64,000 nucleotides of DNA from WHTK01 sp963711035 (GCA_963711035.1 CAVQCN010000001.1:62001-126000), one strand, 5' to 3'; positions 17,036-26,257 are shown, numbered from the stretch's first letter. Notes: generated by a model not told the origin, from the letters alone. Translations and numbers: made by a program.

Positions 17036-17431
17036 ATGATGACGACGTTGAGCTTGAGTGGATTGGCAAGGTGGCGCGGGAAGGAGCTCCTCTCCGCTGA
17101 TGGCATGGACCTCGGGCACGTCCGCGAGGTGATCTACGACTACGTCACAGGCGAGCCCGTATGGATCGGCGCCGGCCACCTGCTTCGCACACTGCTGCTG
17201 CCGGCGAGCAGTCTCTCGCCCGAAGGCGATCACCTCCGTACGACGTACGCCAGCCACGAGATCGAGGACGAACCGCTGGCCCATTTCGGGGAAGGCTTCG
17301 ACGACATCTCCGAGGAACGTCACCTCTACGGCCACTTCGGCCTGCCGTTGCAGCGCGAACGAGAGCTGCGTGTCCTGCGCCAGGAGGACGACCTTCCCGG
17401 CCTGGAACGCGTCTCCAGCATCGAAGACTAG
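17036..17431 (+). CDS. PRC-barrel domain protein
   Basis: This 131-residue protein has an N-terminal PRC-barrel-type beta domain (WRGKELLSADGMDLGHVREVIYDYVTGEPVWIGAG), and an acidic C-terminus. PRC barrels occur in RimM, photosynthetic reaction-centre H subunits and many small stress-related proteins. A purine-rich GGAGGGGG-type site precedes the ATG at 17036; a second ATG follows immediately. The role is unknown. Confidence 0.7.
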   Translation: MMTTLSLSGLARWRGKELLSADGMDLGHVREVIYDYVTGEPVWIGAGHLLRTLLLPASSLSPEGDHLRTTYASHEIEDEPLAHFGEGFDDISEERHLYGHFGLPLQRERELRVLRQEDDLPGLERVSSIED

Positions 17432-17699
17432 CTCTCGCATCCACATGCACCGAGGCCAGGCCGTCGGTTCGCCCTCAGCGACGAACATCCGTGAACCACG
17501 GCTGCTCGCTTCGACCGCCAAGAGCACTCTCTGACCGACGCCTTGGCCCCATTTCGAAGGGCCGAACGGCCGCGTCGAAACGGTCTGCCTGGCGCTGATC
17601 ACGAACCTCGCCGCCGCTTACCGTGGAATCAACGGGGTTCATCGCCAGACGTTTTCGAAGACGAACCCACGGCAGAGAACACACTGGAGGTTCGATGAG

Positions 17700-18149
17700 A
17701 TGACCACAGCGAACGTAGCAGCGCCCGGCACGACTGAGAAGCAGACCAACAACAAGATATCGATCGTCATGTTCAGCGGCACGGCCGACAAGTTCATCCC
17801 GCTCGGCGTGCTGTCGCAGTCAGGCGCGGCAATGGGCATGGACGTGGAGGTATTCGTCACGGGCTTCGCGCTGCTCGGCTTTACGAAGGAGCCCCACGAA
17901 GCGCCCTTTCCGGCAGAGTTTGCGCCAATGGCCCCTGCGCTCATGCAAGGCCTCGAGGGGAATAAGGTTGCTCCCTGGGATGTCATGCTGCGGCAGGCCA
18001 AAGAGCTCGGCGCCAAAGTGCACGTCTGCTCGATGATGAGCGGCGTCATGGGCCTGAAGCTGGAGGACTACAACGACCTGGTGGACGACATCGTCGGCGC
18101 TGCCACATTCCTTGAGACCGCGCGCGGCGGCGAGACCTTCTTCATCTAG
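17700..18149 (+). CDS. DsrE/DsrF-like sulfur-carrier family protein
   Basis: This 149-residue protein has the DsrE fold: ISIVMFSGTADKFIPLGVLSQSGAAMGMDVEVFVTGFALLGF at the N-terminus (across residues 20-61) and the conserved Cys110 in KVHVCSMMSGVMGL, which in DsrE/TusD-type proteins binds persulfide. It precedes a TusA-like gene and an SQR-like gene on the same strand, a common grouping in sulfur oxidation and sulfur-trafficking clusters. GGAGG lies 9 nt before the ATG. Confidence 0.83.
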   Translation: MTTANVAAPGTTEKQTNNKISIVMFSGTADKFIPLGVLSQSGAAMGMDVEVFVTGFALLGFTKEPHEAPFPAEFAPMAPALMQGLEGNKVAPWDVMLRQAKELGAKVHVCSMMSGVMGLKLEDYNDLVDDIVGAATFLETARGGETFFI

Positions 18150-18259
18150 GGATTAGCATCCCGGCAATCCGCGCGTTACGTTCCGCAATGGCCGGAATGC
18201 ATTCGGAGCCGTCCGACAGAACGGCTACTTGAGAAGCACTCCTGGGATCAGAGGTAACT

Positions 18260-18502
18260 ATGACCAATCAGACAACCCACACGATGGTGGATTCGCGCGG
18301 CTCCGCCTGCCCGGGGCCGATCACGGACCTGGCGCTCGCCTACCGCCGCTCCAAGGTAGGCGACGTCATCGAGCTCTGGGCCACGGACCCCGGCGTAAAG
18401 TCGGACGCGCGCGCCTGGGCCGCCAAGACCGGCAACGAACTCGTATCGATCGAGGACCAGCCCGACAAGATCGTCGTCGTCCTCAACATCGTGAGGCGCT
18501 GA
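18260..18502 (+). CDS. TusA-family sulfurtransferase
   Basis: This 80-residue protein has the TusA/SirA fold with the active CPxP motif at residues 17-20 (ACPGPITDLALA). The Cys carries persulfide sulfur between partner proteins. Its stop is 1 bp before the GTG of the SQR-like gene, and the DsrE-like gene lies 110 bp upstream, so the three probably act together in sulfane-sulfur handling. The first residues (MTNQTTHTMV) are extra to the domain. Confidence 0.88.
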   Translation: MTNQTTHTMVDSRGSACPGPITDLALAYRRSKVGDVIELWATDPGVKSDARAWAAKTGNELVSIEDQPDKIVVVLNIVRR

Positions 18503-18503
18503 G

Positions 18504-19709
18504 GTGGCAGAGCACGTCCTGATCGTCGGCGGCGGCGATGGCGGCACGATTCTGGCCAACACGCTCGACAAGCGCAAGTTCGACGTCACCGTCCTCAGCG
18601 CTTCGGCCCAGCACATGTTCCAACCGGCGCTGCTCTACGTTGCCTTCAAGCACGCCGGCCACAACATTCTGCGCGACGAGAAGAAGCTGCTCGATAGCCG
18701 CGTGCGCCTGGTCCGGGATGCGGCCACGCACGTCGACCTGAACGCCCAGGTCGTGACAACTGCCGGCGGCCAGCGCTTCAACTACGACTACGTCGTCCTC
18801 GGCACCGGCATCCGCACCGACCCTGGTCAAATCCCGGGCCTGGCCGAGGTCAACGCCGAGTTCGGCGACTATCACTCGAGCATCGCCCAGGCGGAGAAGC
18901 TGCGGTCGAAGCTGGACTCGTTCCGCGGCGGCACCATCGCGCTCGGCCAGAGCACGCCGATCATCAAGTGCCCGCCATCGCCGATCGAGGGCATCCTGCT
19001 GACGGACGAGCTACTGCGCAAGCGCGGCCTGCGCGACAAAACACGCCTCGTCTTCTTTACCCCATATCCGCGGCCCTATCCCGCCGAGCCGATGAACGAG
19101 ATTGTCGAGCCCATCATGCAGGAGCGCGGCATCGAAGTCATGACCTTCTTCGACGTCGACAAGATCGACCCGGAGACGCGCACCATCACCTCCATCGAGG
19201 GCGACGAAATCCAGTACGACCTGCCGATTATCATCCCGCCCTTCATGGGTGCAGAGCTCAACTACGAGCCGGCAGACGTCGTGGATCAGAGCGGGTTCGT
19301 CATCACCGACCGCGAGACCCTGCGGGTCAAGAACACGACGACCGCCTTCGGCATCGGCGACGGCTCGACCACGCCCACGTCGAAGTCCGGCGTTGCGGCA
19401 CACCTCGAAGCGAAAGTGATCGGCAAGATTCTCAGCGGCGCGTCCGCCCGGTTCGACGGCCGTACGAACTGCCCGCTGGACCTGGCCTTTGGCCGCGGCA
19501 CCTTCGTCGTCGGGTCGTACGACGCGCCGGTGGTGAAGTCGCCGCCGACGCGGCTGAAGCACCTCATGAAGATGATGTTCGCGCGCATCTACTGGCTCAG
19601 CCTACGCGGCTGGCTGGAGCCGATGTTCACGGTGTACTTCAAGCTGACGGAGCCGAAACCGGCGCCCAAGGAACCGGCGGCTTCGGGCAGTGCGCATGAG
19701 GCCGGCTAG
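18504..19709 (+). CDS. Sulfide:quinone oxidoreductase-like FAD protein
   Basis: This 401-residue protein has an FAD-binding Rossmann start (HVLIVGGGDGGTILAN) and the second dinucleotide motif ending in AFGIGDGS. Two cysteines sit where SQR enzymes have redox Cys: Cys156 in IKCPPSPIEG and Cys323 in RTNCPLDLAFG. The C-terminal 70 residues include an amphipathic segment (KMMFARIYWLSLRGWLEPMF) that could attach to the membrane. It likely oxidises sulfide or a sulfane carrier and reduces quinone, with DsrE and TusA partners next to it. A generic NADH dehydrogenase-like role is the alternative. Start GTG at 18504, coupled to the TusA-like gene. Confidence 0.82.
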   Translation: MAEHVLIVGGGDGGTILANTLDKRKFDVTVLSASAQHMFQPALLYVAFKHAGHNILRDEKKLLDSRVRLVRDAATHVDLNAQVVTTAGGQRFNYDYVVLGTGIRTDPGQIPGLAEVNAEFGDYHSSIAQAEKLRSKLDSFRGGTIALGQSTPIIKCPPSPIEGILLTDELLRKRGLRDKTRLVFFTPYPRPYPAEPMNEIVEPIMQERGIEVMTFFDVDKIDPETRTITSIEGDEIQYDLPIIIPPFMGAELNYEPADVVDQSGFVITDRETLRVKNTTTAFGIGDGSTTPTSKSGVAAHLEAKVIGKILSGASARFDGRTNCPLDLAFGRGTFVVGSYDAPVVKSPPTRLKHLMKMMFARIYWLSLRGWLEPMFTVYFKLTEPKPAPKEPAASGSAHEAG

Positions 19710-19727
19710 CGGCTGAGTGCCGCAGCC
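19704..19727. terminator. Hairpin between convergent SQR-like and trmO genes
   Basis: GCGGC (19709-19713) pairs with GCCGC (19719-19723); flanking GGCT and AGCC extend the stem with a one-base bulge. It lies in the 21-bp gap between convergent genes. There is no T tract. Confidence 0.4.
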
Positions 19728-19730
19728 TCG

Positions 19731-20144
19731 TTACGAATCGGCGGAGGCGACCAGAACGGGTTTTATGTCGACCACGGGCGTGCCGTCGATCGCCTCCAGC
19801 GGCCCGACCCGCAGCCGCCAGCCGTCGATCTCACGGACGGTGACGCGATGCAACCCGAGCGGATTCGGCCGGTCCGGCGAGCGCGTGGCGAAGACGCCGG
19901 TCAGCGGCTTGCTCTCGTCCCCGCGCGGGTGCACTTGCAGCACGTCGCGGCGCGACTGGTGGAACCACGTGATCAGGATCAGCTCCTGGCCCGCAACGAT
20001 GTCCTTGAGACCGTCGGCCACCGCTTCGTCGACCTCGATCCAGGCGTCGGGAGCGCCCTGGTAGCCCTGCATCGGCGCGCTCGACCGATCCGTAAGGACG
20101 GACCTCACGACGGCCACCGGGTTCACTTCGTACGAGTCAGGCAT
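19731..20144 (-). CDS. trmO: TsaA-like tRNA methyltransferase (TrmO family)
   Basis: This 137-residue protein is a TsaA/TrmO beta-barrel domain, which N6-methylates t6A37 in certain tRNAs using S-adenosylmethionine. The family pattern is clear: VNPVAVVRSVLTDR at the start, then GVFATRSPDRPNPLGLHRVTV and the VVDIKPVL end. The ATG at 20144 was preferred over a frame extending to 20222, because GGGAGG lies 6 nt upstream and the domain begins here. E. coli TrmO has an extra C-terminal domain that is missing; single-domain forms are common. Confidence 0.85.
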   Translation of the reverse strand: MPDSYEVNPVAVVRSVLTDRSSAPMQGYQGAPDAWIEVDEAVADGLKDIVAGQELILITWFHQSRRDVLQVHPRGDESKPLTGVFATRSPDRPNPLGLHRVTVREIDGWRLRVGPLEAIDGTPVVDIKPVLVASADS

Positions 20145-20310
20145 CCTGATCCTCCCTCGCCAACCGACGCACCAGAAGCATAACTGGTCAGCCCCTCCCG
20201 TCACCTGAGAAGATGGCAGCAATGGTGGTTGACGAAGCCGTCCGCCATGCGAGCGTCGGCCGGCGCCTCCGTGGCGGGCGGACGGATCGAGGCCGAGGGA
20301 GGGGACCGTT

Positions 20311-22099
20311 CTGAGCTGGCCCCGACTCCGCGATTATGTCCTGCGAGACTACCTCCGCAAGTGGGTCGTGCTTGGCTCCCTGATCGGCGTGGCCGCCGGG
20401 CTCGGTTCCATCGCTTTCTACTACTCCATTCACGAGGCCGCGCACTTCTTCCTGATCGACCTGGCGGACTACCACCAGCCCTTTGCCGCCGGCGAGGGCG
20501 CGACCGTCGTGGGTAAGGTCGGGCGGCCGTGGGCTCTGCCTCTGGTCCTGACGCTGGGCGGGCTCCTGAGCGGCCTCATCGTCTACACGCTGGCGCCGGC
20601 AGCAGAAGGACACGGCACGGACGTGGCGATCGGCGCGTTCCACCGCACCGCCGGTCGCATCCGGGCACGCATTCCGCCTGTGAAGCTCATAGCCTCTGCA
20701 ATCACGATCGGCTCGGGCGGCAGCGCCGGTCGCGAAGGGCCGACGGCCGAGATCGCGGCGGGCTTTGGTTCCTGGCTGGGCGAGGCGCTGCACCTCTCGG
20801 ACGAAGACCGACGCATCGCAGTCGCCGTCGGTATCGGCGCCGGTATCGGCTCCATCTTCAAGGCCCCGTTCGGAGGCGCCGTCCTCGGGGCCGAGATCCT
20901 CTACATTCGCGACTTCGAGCTCGACGCGCTCATACCGGGGTTCATCGCGTCGGTCATCGGATACAGCATCTTCGCATCCTGGGCCGGCTGGCACCCCGTG
21001 TTCGGCCTGGGCAGCGATCTCACCTTCAGGCATCCTCACGAGCTCGTCTGGTACTTCGTCCTCGGCCTGCTCTGCGGCCTCGCCGGCATGCTGTACGCGC
21101 GGACCTTCTACGCTACGCGCGACCTATTCCGGAGCATCCGTATCCCTAACCACGTGAAGCCGGCCATCGGCGGCCTGGGCGTGGGCGTCGTTGCGTTGTT
21201 CTATCCCCAGGTGCTGGGGATGGGGTACGGCTGGCTGCAGATCGCCCTGGACGGCAACGTGAGCGATCTGGCGCTCAAGACGATGCTCATCCTGATCGTC
21301 ATAAAGATCGTTGCCACGGCCCTGACGGTTGGCTCGGGAGGCAGCGGCGGCGTCTTCGCTCCCGGCCTCTTCATCGGCGGCATGCTGGGCGGCTCGCTGT
21401 GGAGCCTGCTTCATGCCCACGTCCCCTGGATGCCGGACACGTCCGCCGCCTTCGTGATCGTCGGCATGATGGCGCTCTTCGGCGGCGTCGCCAAAGCGCC
21501 GATCGCCGTCATCCTCATGGTCGCGGAGATGACGAACGAGTTCTCGATGGTCATACCCGCGATGCTCGCGACGACCGTGGCCTACGTCGTGACCGGCGAC
21601 GTGCGCATCTACGAGAACCAGGTCAACCGGCGCAGCGATTCGCCGGCGCACAGAGGCGAAAACGCCATCTCGCTACTCCAGCTCCTGACCGTCGCAGATG
21701 CCATGCGCAAAGGCGTGCAGACGTTCCGCCCGGACATGAGCATCGCCGGACGCGGAGAGGCAACTCGGCCGGTCCGAAGGGCTCGGCTTCCCCGTCGTGG
21801 AGGAGGGGACACTCGTCGGGATGTTCACGACGAGGGATGCGCTAACAGCAGAACGTCACGGCCTGCAGACCGTGGGCGAAGCGATGAGCCGCGATCTCAA
21901 AGTGGCGCAACCGGCCGAGAACCTCGATGCCGCATTGCGGCGTATGACGGCGGCAGGCATCTCACGGCTGCCGGTGGTGAACCCCGGTCACCCCACCGAA
22001 CTGCTGGGCGTCGTCAACGTCCGAGACATCGCGACCGCGCTGGAGAGGCACCCTTTGAGGCTTCAGCTCAGGAACGAGCGCAGGGTGGACTCAGGCTGA
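20311..22099 (+). pseudogene. ClC-family chloride channel/transporter with C-terminal CBS pair, frameshifted (possible sequencing indel)
   Basis: The membrane part shows all ClC filter motifs: GSGGSAGREGP (gating Glu), GSIFKAPFGGAVLGAE, GSGGSGGVFAPGLFIGG and GGVAKAPIAVILM. A CBS region starts at LLTVADAMRKGVQTFRPDMSIA, then the frame breaks. One base appears to be inserted at the GG of 21748-21749; removing it restores ADAERQLGRSEGLGFPVVEEG and the second CBS to the stop at 22099. As given, translation runs out of frame to 22107. The only canonical start is GTG at 20368, inside the first helix; a CTG at 20311 with GGAGGGG 6 nt upstream gives a normal N-terminus and is my preferred start. Role: chloride or fluoride-type anion transport regulated by nucleotides. 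Confidence 0.85.
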
Positions 22100-22630
22100 T
22101 GGCCTAAGCAGCAAGACCGGCGCAACGCCGGCCTTGACCACGGCTCCTGCTACGCTGCCGTGCACAAGCTCGTTCAGACCGGAGCGGCCATGCGTCGACA
22201 TGGCGATGACGTCGAACTTGCCCTTCGACGCGTAATCGATGATCGCCTTTACCGGGTCGTCATCGATGAGGACATGCGTCTCGACTTGGACGCCCTGGCC
22301 GCTAAGCATCTTCGCGCGGTCGGCGAGATACTCCTCGCTTGTATCGCGGATCCGCTCCAGCCGCTGACCTCCTGTCTCGACGCTATGTGGGACGGCGATC
22401 GGCTCGTTGGGCGCCTGCCCGCCGAACTGGCCACCACCCGCCACTTCGACGTCTACCGCCTGCCAGACGTTCGACGCTTCCGTGCTCCTGGTCAACAAGA
22501 CCGCCTTCGAGGGCTGCGCCACCATCAGTAGCGTCACTACGGCGTTCGATTCCTTCGCCAGGCCCGCGACCTTCGAAAGGATGGCCTCTGACAACGCGGA
22601 GCCATCCAGCGTGGCAAGTATGGTTGGCAT
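22091..22630 (-). CDS. Universal stress protein (single UspA domain)
   Basis: This 179-residue protein has one UspA domain from PTILATLDGSALSEAIL to the nucleotide-binding end AMSTHGRSGLNELVHGSVAGAVVK. An insertion of about 35 residues in the middle is rich in Gly and charged residues. The ATG at 22630 has GGAGG upstream. It overlaps the 3' end of the ClC gene by 9 bp tail to tail. Upstream, 22631-22868 holds no gene that I can support, only the terminator of the next gene. Confidence 0.88.
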   Translation of the reverse strand: MPTILATLDGSALSEAILSKVAGLAKESNAVVTLLMVAQPSKAVLLTRSTEASNVWQAVDVEVAGGGQFGGQAPNEPIAVPHSVETGGQRLERIRDTSEEYLADRAKMLSGQGVQVETHVLIDDDPVKAIIDYASKGKFDVIAMSTHGRSGLNELVHGSVAGAVVKAGVAPVLLLRPSA

Positions 22631-22838
22631 GATCCTGACCCTCCGTTCCCCGGAAGCGTCTCCACTGCTGCTCATAGGAGACGCGCACTGACATAGTGTA
22701 AGGAATGGAGGTGGCCCGCAAGCCTTCACGAGATCACCACTGGCACGGAGCAAGTGGGGCTTCCACGAAAAAGGCACGCAGAGACACCCGGCCAGACCTG
22801 TCGCGGCCCGAAATGCCTCTGCGGCCCTGAAGAGCTGA

Positions 22839-22866
22839 GCCCCGCGGTCGAATGGAGGAGCGGGGC
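22839..22866 (-). terminator. Hairpin after the isochorismatase-family gene
   Basis: GCCCCGC (22839-22845) pairs perfectly with GCGGGGC (22860-22866) across a 14-nt loop, immediately downstream of the minus-strand gene ending at 22869. Confidence 0.45.
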
Positions 22867-22868
22867 AA

Positions 22869-23588
22869 CTAGACGGCGGCGGCCTCCTTGACTTTGCCGG
22901 CCGGCGACAGGGACGCGAAATAATCGGCGGCGGCGAAGCGGTCGATGACGTCCGCGTACTTCTGCTCCATGTCAAACAGGTTGATCCAGTGCGCCGCCTG
23001 CGTCCGGTCGAAGCAGCAGTCCTGCACCACGCCCATGTGGTAGCGGTTGGTCGTGCCGTCGACGACGGAGGCCCGCACGCAGCCGCTGGTCGTCTCACCG
23101 CAGGCGATGATCGTGTCGAAGCCCTGATACTGCAGGTGGAACTGCAGCGGCGTGCCCCAGAAGGCGCTCGGCGCCGCCTTCTTGATGATCAGCTCGCCCG
23201 GCTGCGGCTCGATCTCCTCGACGATCTCGTTCGCCTTGCTGCGCACCTCCCAGGGCAGGCTCTCGATCAGTTGCCGGTTGGTGCCCTGCGCCCACGGGCT
23301 CGGGAACCCCTCGAGACCGTGGACGTAGATCACCGGCACGCCGTTGGAGCGCGCCGAGTCCAGCAGCTCGGCCGTCTTGTCGATCGCCTCCCAGCCCTCG
23401 AGGCCGCAGGACATGGGCCACGTCTTGATCGATTCGAGAATCGGCTCGCGATCGAGACCCAGGACGCTGTAGTAGTCGTCAATAACGAGCACACAGGGCG
23501 ACTTGCCGAACCCCCTGGGCTGCTTCTTGCCCCAGATGCCCAGGTGCTCTTTGTCCTGCTCCGTGAGGAATGCATCCCAACCAGGCAT
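22869..23588 (-). CDS. Isochorismatase-fold amidohydrolase, N-carbamoylsarcosine amidase-like
   Basis: This 239-residue hydrolase has the triad of the family: Asp37 (LVIDDYYS), Lys137 (IIKKAAPSAF) and Cys170 in TTSGCVRASVVDG. The Cys motif is close to that of N-carbamoylsarcosine amidohydrolases, which release CO2 and ammonia from N-carbamoyl groups; the actual substrate is not known. The ATG at 23588 has GGAG 8 nt upstream; a longer frame to 23627 has no ribosome site. It is the last gene of a minus-strand catabolic block that also contains flavin monooxygenases and three more isochorismatase-fold genes. Confidence 0.85.
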   Translation of the reverse strand: MPGWDAFLTEQDKEHLGIWGKKQPRGFGKSPCVLVIDDYYSVLGLDREPILESIKTWPMSCGLEGWEAIDKTAELLDSARSNGVPVIYVHGLEGFPSPWAQGTNRQLIESLPWEVRSKANEIVEEIEPQPGELIIKKAAPSAFWGTPLQFHLQYQGFDTIIACGETTSGCVRASVVDGTTNRYHMGVVQDCCFDRTQAAHWINLFDMEQKYADVIDRFAAADYFASLSPAGKVKEAAAV

Positions 23589-23745
23589 GTGAACTACTCC
23601 TTCCAAATGACGGGATGGAACGCCCATCCCTCGGTTGTCTCCGCTATCGCCGCGGCCAGCCGGTCTGGTGAGTAGCCGTCCGGCCGGTTTCAGATCCGAT
23701 GCCCTCCTTGATCACTCCCCGCGCGGTTACGCCGGACGCCAGTCC

Positions 23746-24234
23746 TCAGACTTCGACTTCGCGCCGGACGCCGTACTTGCCGCGGTGGAAGAGCAGCGGG
23801 CTCTCCTCGTTCATCACGTCCGCGCGATCGACTTCTCCCATGAGGATCAGGTGGTCGCCGGCGGGAATCGTCTGCACGACGCGGCACTCAAGGCAGGCCA
23901 GGCAGTCCGAGAGCACCGGCGCGCCGAGCACGCCCGGCTCGAAGCCGACGTCATCGAGGTCGTGACCATTCGCCTTCGACGCGAAGTGGCGCGAGAGGTG
24001 CTCCTGGCTCTCCGTGAGGATGTTGACGTTGAACACGCCGGACTGCTGCACGACCGGCAAGGCGCGCGACGTGTAGTCGAGACAGACCAGCAGCAACGTC
24101 GGCTCTAGCGAGACCGAGGTCAGCGAGTTGATCGTCACGGCGTGATACTCACCGTCCACTCCGGTGGTCAGCACCGAGACACCCGTGGCGAAGGCGCCAA
24201 TCGCGTGACGGTAGGCATGGGAATCGACAGTCAT
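23746..24234 (-). CDS. Flavin reductase (HpaC/RutF-like)
   Basis: This 162-residue protein is an NAD(P)H:flavin oxidoreductase of the FMN-binding split-barrel type, with the signature FATGVSVLTTGVDGEYHAVTINSLTSVSLEP (over residues 15-45) and the later HLILMGEVDRADV and YGVRR ends. It would supply reduced FMN or FAD to two-component monooxygenases; candidates here are the LLM enzymes at 26938, 28975 and 36028 and the HpaB-type enzyme at 13369. It sits 157 bp upstream of the isochorismatase gene in transcription order. Confidence 0.9.
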   Translation of the reverse strand: MTVDSHAYRHAIGAFATGVSVLTTGVDGEYHAVTINSLTSVSLEPTLLLVCLDYTSRALPVVQQSGVFNVNILTESQEHLSRHFASKANGHDLDDVGFEPGVLGAPVLSDCLACLECRVVQTIPAGDHLILMGEVDRADVMNEESPLLFHRGKYGVRREVEV

Positions 24235-24252
24235 GGGTTCCTCACTTTCGTG

Positions 24253-25566
24253 TCATGGCGTTACCGGGGAGACGTCGCGCTCCACCATCTCGAAACTGCG
24301 CCAGCGGCCCGCACCCGCCCTGCGAGAGCCGGGCGCGAACACGCACAACGAGCCTGCGAGCAGTGCGAACAAGGCGCCGCCGGCGAAGAACGCGGCGCGT
24401 ACGCCCACCACGTCGGCGGCGAAGGCGCTGATCGAACCGCCCAGCGGTGTCAGGCCCAGCAGCGCGACTGTGTAGTAGCTCATGATCCGGCCGCGCAGAA
24501 AAGCAGGCGTGTGGAGCTGCAGCAACGTGTTCACGGTGGCGCTGAAGACGCCGGCGCAGGCGCCGAGCCCGCACAGGAACAAGAGCGCCGGCAGCAGCGA
24601 CCAGCTCACGGCAAAGGCCATCAGCAGTGTCGCCACGCCGAGCGCGCTGACGGCGAGAACGAGCTGCTTGCGCGACACGTCACCGGCCGTCGCCAGCAGC
24701 AGCCCGCCGATCAGCGTCCCCAGGCCCGGCGCCGCGTAGAGCAGTCCCAGGCCCTGCTCGCTGATATGCAACACGTTCTTGGCAAAGAGCGGCATCAGCA
24801 CCATGTAGGGGCGCGCGCAGATGCTGAGCAGGCAGATCATCAGCAGCAGACTGAGCAGGACCGGCGTCCGGCGTACGGTCAGGATGCCGTCCTTGAGCTC
24901 GCGCGGCAGAGACGTCTCCAGCCGCTGGTGCTTGCTGGTCGAGCGCAGGTTGAAGACCGCCGCCAGAACGGCCACGTACGAGAGGCAGTTCAGCGTGAAG
25001 ATGCCACCGAAGCCGATGACACTGATCATCAGGCCGGCGATGGCTGGACCGGCCAGCCCCGCGCACTGAAACGTGATCGAGTTGAGCGAGACCGCGCTCA
25101 TCAGGTCGCGCTGCGGCACGAGGTCCGGCACCAGGGCGTATCGCGTCGGCTGATCGAGGGCGTTGGCGGAGCTGGTGAGAAAGGCCAGCACCAGCACGTG
25201 CCAGACCTGCACCAACCCCAGGAACGTCAGCGAGGCGAGCACTCCCGCAACGCAGAGCTGTGCGCTCTGCGTCACCTTCAGCATGCGGATGCGGTCCACG
25301 CGGTCGGCGAGCGCGCCGCCCAGCGGCGGCAGGGCGATGTACGGTATCGCCTCCGCCAGGGCGACGGCGCCCAGCCAGCGTGAGCTGTTGGTCAGGGTCA
25401 CGACCAGCCAGCCCTGCGCCACGAGGTGCATCCATGTCCCGGTATAGGACACCAGCAGCCCGACCCAGAACGTCGCGAAGTCGCGATTGTGCAGCGCCGC
25501 CAGCCGGCTGCGTGGTCCGACGGGTGGCGCTGCGACAACGCTCTGGGGGGTGATCGATTCGCTCAT
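24253..25566 (-). CDS. MFS exporter (MFS_3/EntS-like)
   Basis: This membrane protein of about 437 residues has twelve predicted helices. It shows LHNRDFATFWVGLLVSYTGTWM at the N-terminus, the TM2-3 loop GGALADRVDRIRM, and the second-half counterpart TPAFLRGRIMSYYTVALLG. The substrate is unknown; export of a siderophore-like or toxic intermediate is common for the group. ATG at 25566 was chosen because the upstream ATG at 25602 adds only a hydrophilic stretch. It is 18 bp upstream of the flavin reductase gene, so the two are probably co-transcribed. Confidence 0.87.
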   Translation of the reverse strand: MSESITPQSVVAAPPVGPRSRLAALHNRDFATFWVGLLVSYTGTWMHLVAQGWLVVTLTNSSRWLGAVALAEAIPYIALPPLGGALADRVDRIRMLKVTQSAQLCVAGVLASLTFLGLVQVWHVLVLAFLTSSANALDQPTRYALVPDLVPQRDLMSAVSLNSITFQCAGLAGPAIAGLMISVIGFGGIFTLNCLSYVAVLAAVFNLRSTSKHQRLETSLPRELKDGILTVRRTPVLLSLLLMICLLSICARPYMVLMPLFAKNVLHISEQGLGLLYAAPGLGTLIGGLLLATAGDVSRKQLVLAVSALGVATLLMAFAVSWSLLPALLFLCGLGACAGVFSATVNTLLQLHTPAFLRGRIMSYYTVALLGLTPLGGSISAFAADVVGVRAAFFAGGALFALLAGSLCVFAPGSRRAGAGRWRSFEMVERDVSPVTP

Positions 25567-25647
25567 CTTCGTTCCCGGCCGCACTGAACCAACCGGCGTC
25601 ACCAGCCCGGTGAGCCGACCGTCAGAGCGGTGTCCGGATACTTCTCC

Positions 25648-26229
25648 CTAGCCCGACGAGACCTTCGCCCGGGGCGCGCTCATCGCGGCGAGCGGCGCCG
25701 GCACGCTCAGCTCCATGCCGGCGAGCTGCGCCAGGCCCGCCACGAGCAGGTCCAGCTGACTCGCCGGCTCCTCCGCCAGCACGCCGTCCACGAAGTTGGC
25801 GTTGGTCAGATAGACACTCGTCGGCAGCGTCCACGCGCCGAACCAGGCAAGAACGTCGCGCAGATGACTGTCGACGCCGAGGAAGTGATGCGGCGTCGCA
25901 CCCATCGCCACGATCGCGCAGGGCTTGCCCATCAGCGCGTCGACCGGCACGAGATCGAGAAGGTTCTTCAGCGCTCCCGTCATAGAGGCGCGGTACACAG
26001 GGCTGGCCAGCAGCACCGCGTCGGCCGCGAGCAGCTTGTCGACCAGCAGCTCCGAGTCGTCGCCGCGTTCGGCCAACGGCCGGGCATCGGCGTACTCGAG
26101 CCGGTAGTCGGCGAGATCGATCAACTCCGTGACGTGACCGGCAGCCTCCGCGCGCGTCAGGCATCCCTCTATACCGCGCGAGAGGCGCCCCGGTGGCGTG
26201 ACGCTTCCGAGAACCGCAACGAGTTTCAT
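25648..26229 (-). CDS. NAD(P)H-dependent FMN reductase (flavodoxin-like fold)
   Basis: This 193-residue protein begins with KLVAVLGSVTPPGRLSRGIE, the phosphate-binding loop of the SsuE/MsuE-type FMN reductases, and has LLASPVYRASMTGALKNLLD, the second flavin contact. These enzymes feed FMNH2 to LLM-type monooxygenases. The ATG at 26229 has AGG motifs within 10 nt; the longer frame to 26355 lies inside the next gene. It follows the isochorismatase gene at 26258 by 28 bp. Confidence 0.88.
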   Translation of the reverse strand: MKLVAVLGSVTPPGRLSRGIEGCLTRAEAAGHVTELIDLADYRLEYADARPLAERGDDSELLVDKLLAADAVLLASPVYRASMTGALKNLLDLVPVDALMGKPCAIVAMGATPHHFLGVDSHLRDVLAWFGAWTLPTSVYLTNANFVDGVLAEEPASQLDLLVAGLAQLAGMELSVPAPLAAMSAPRAKVSSG

Positions 26230-26257
26230 TCCTGGCCTCACCTTCGGACAGACATGG

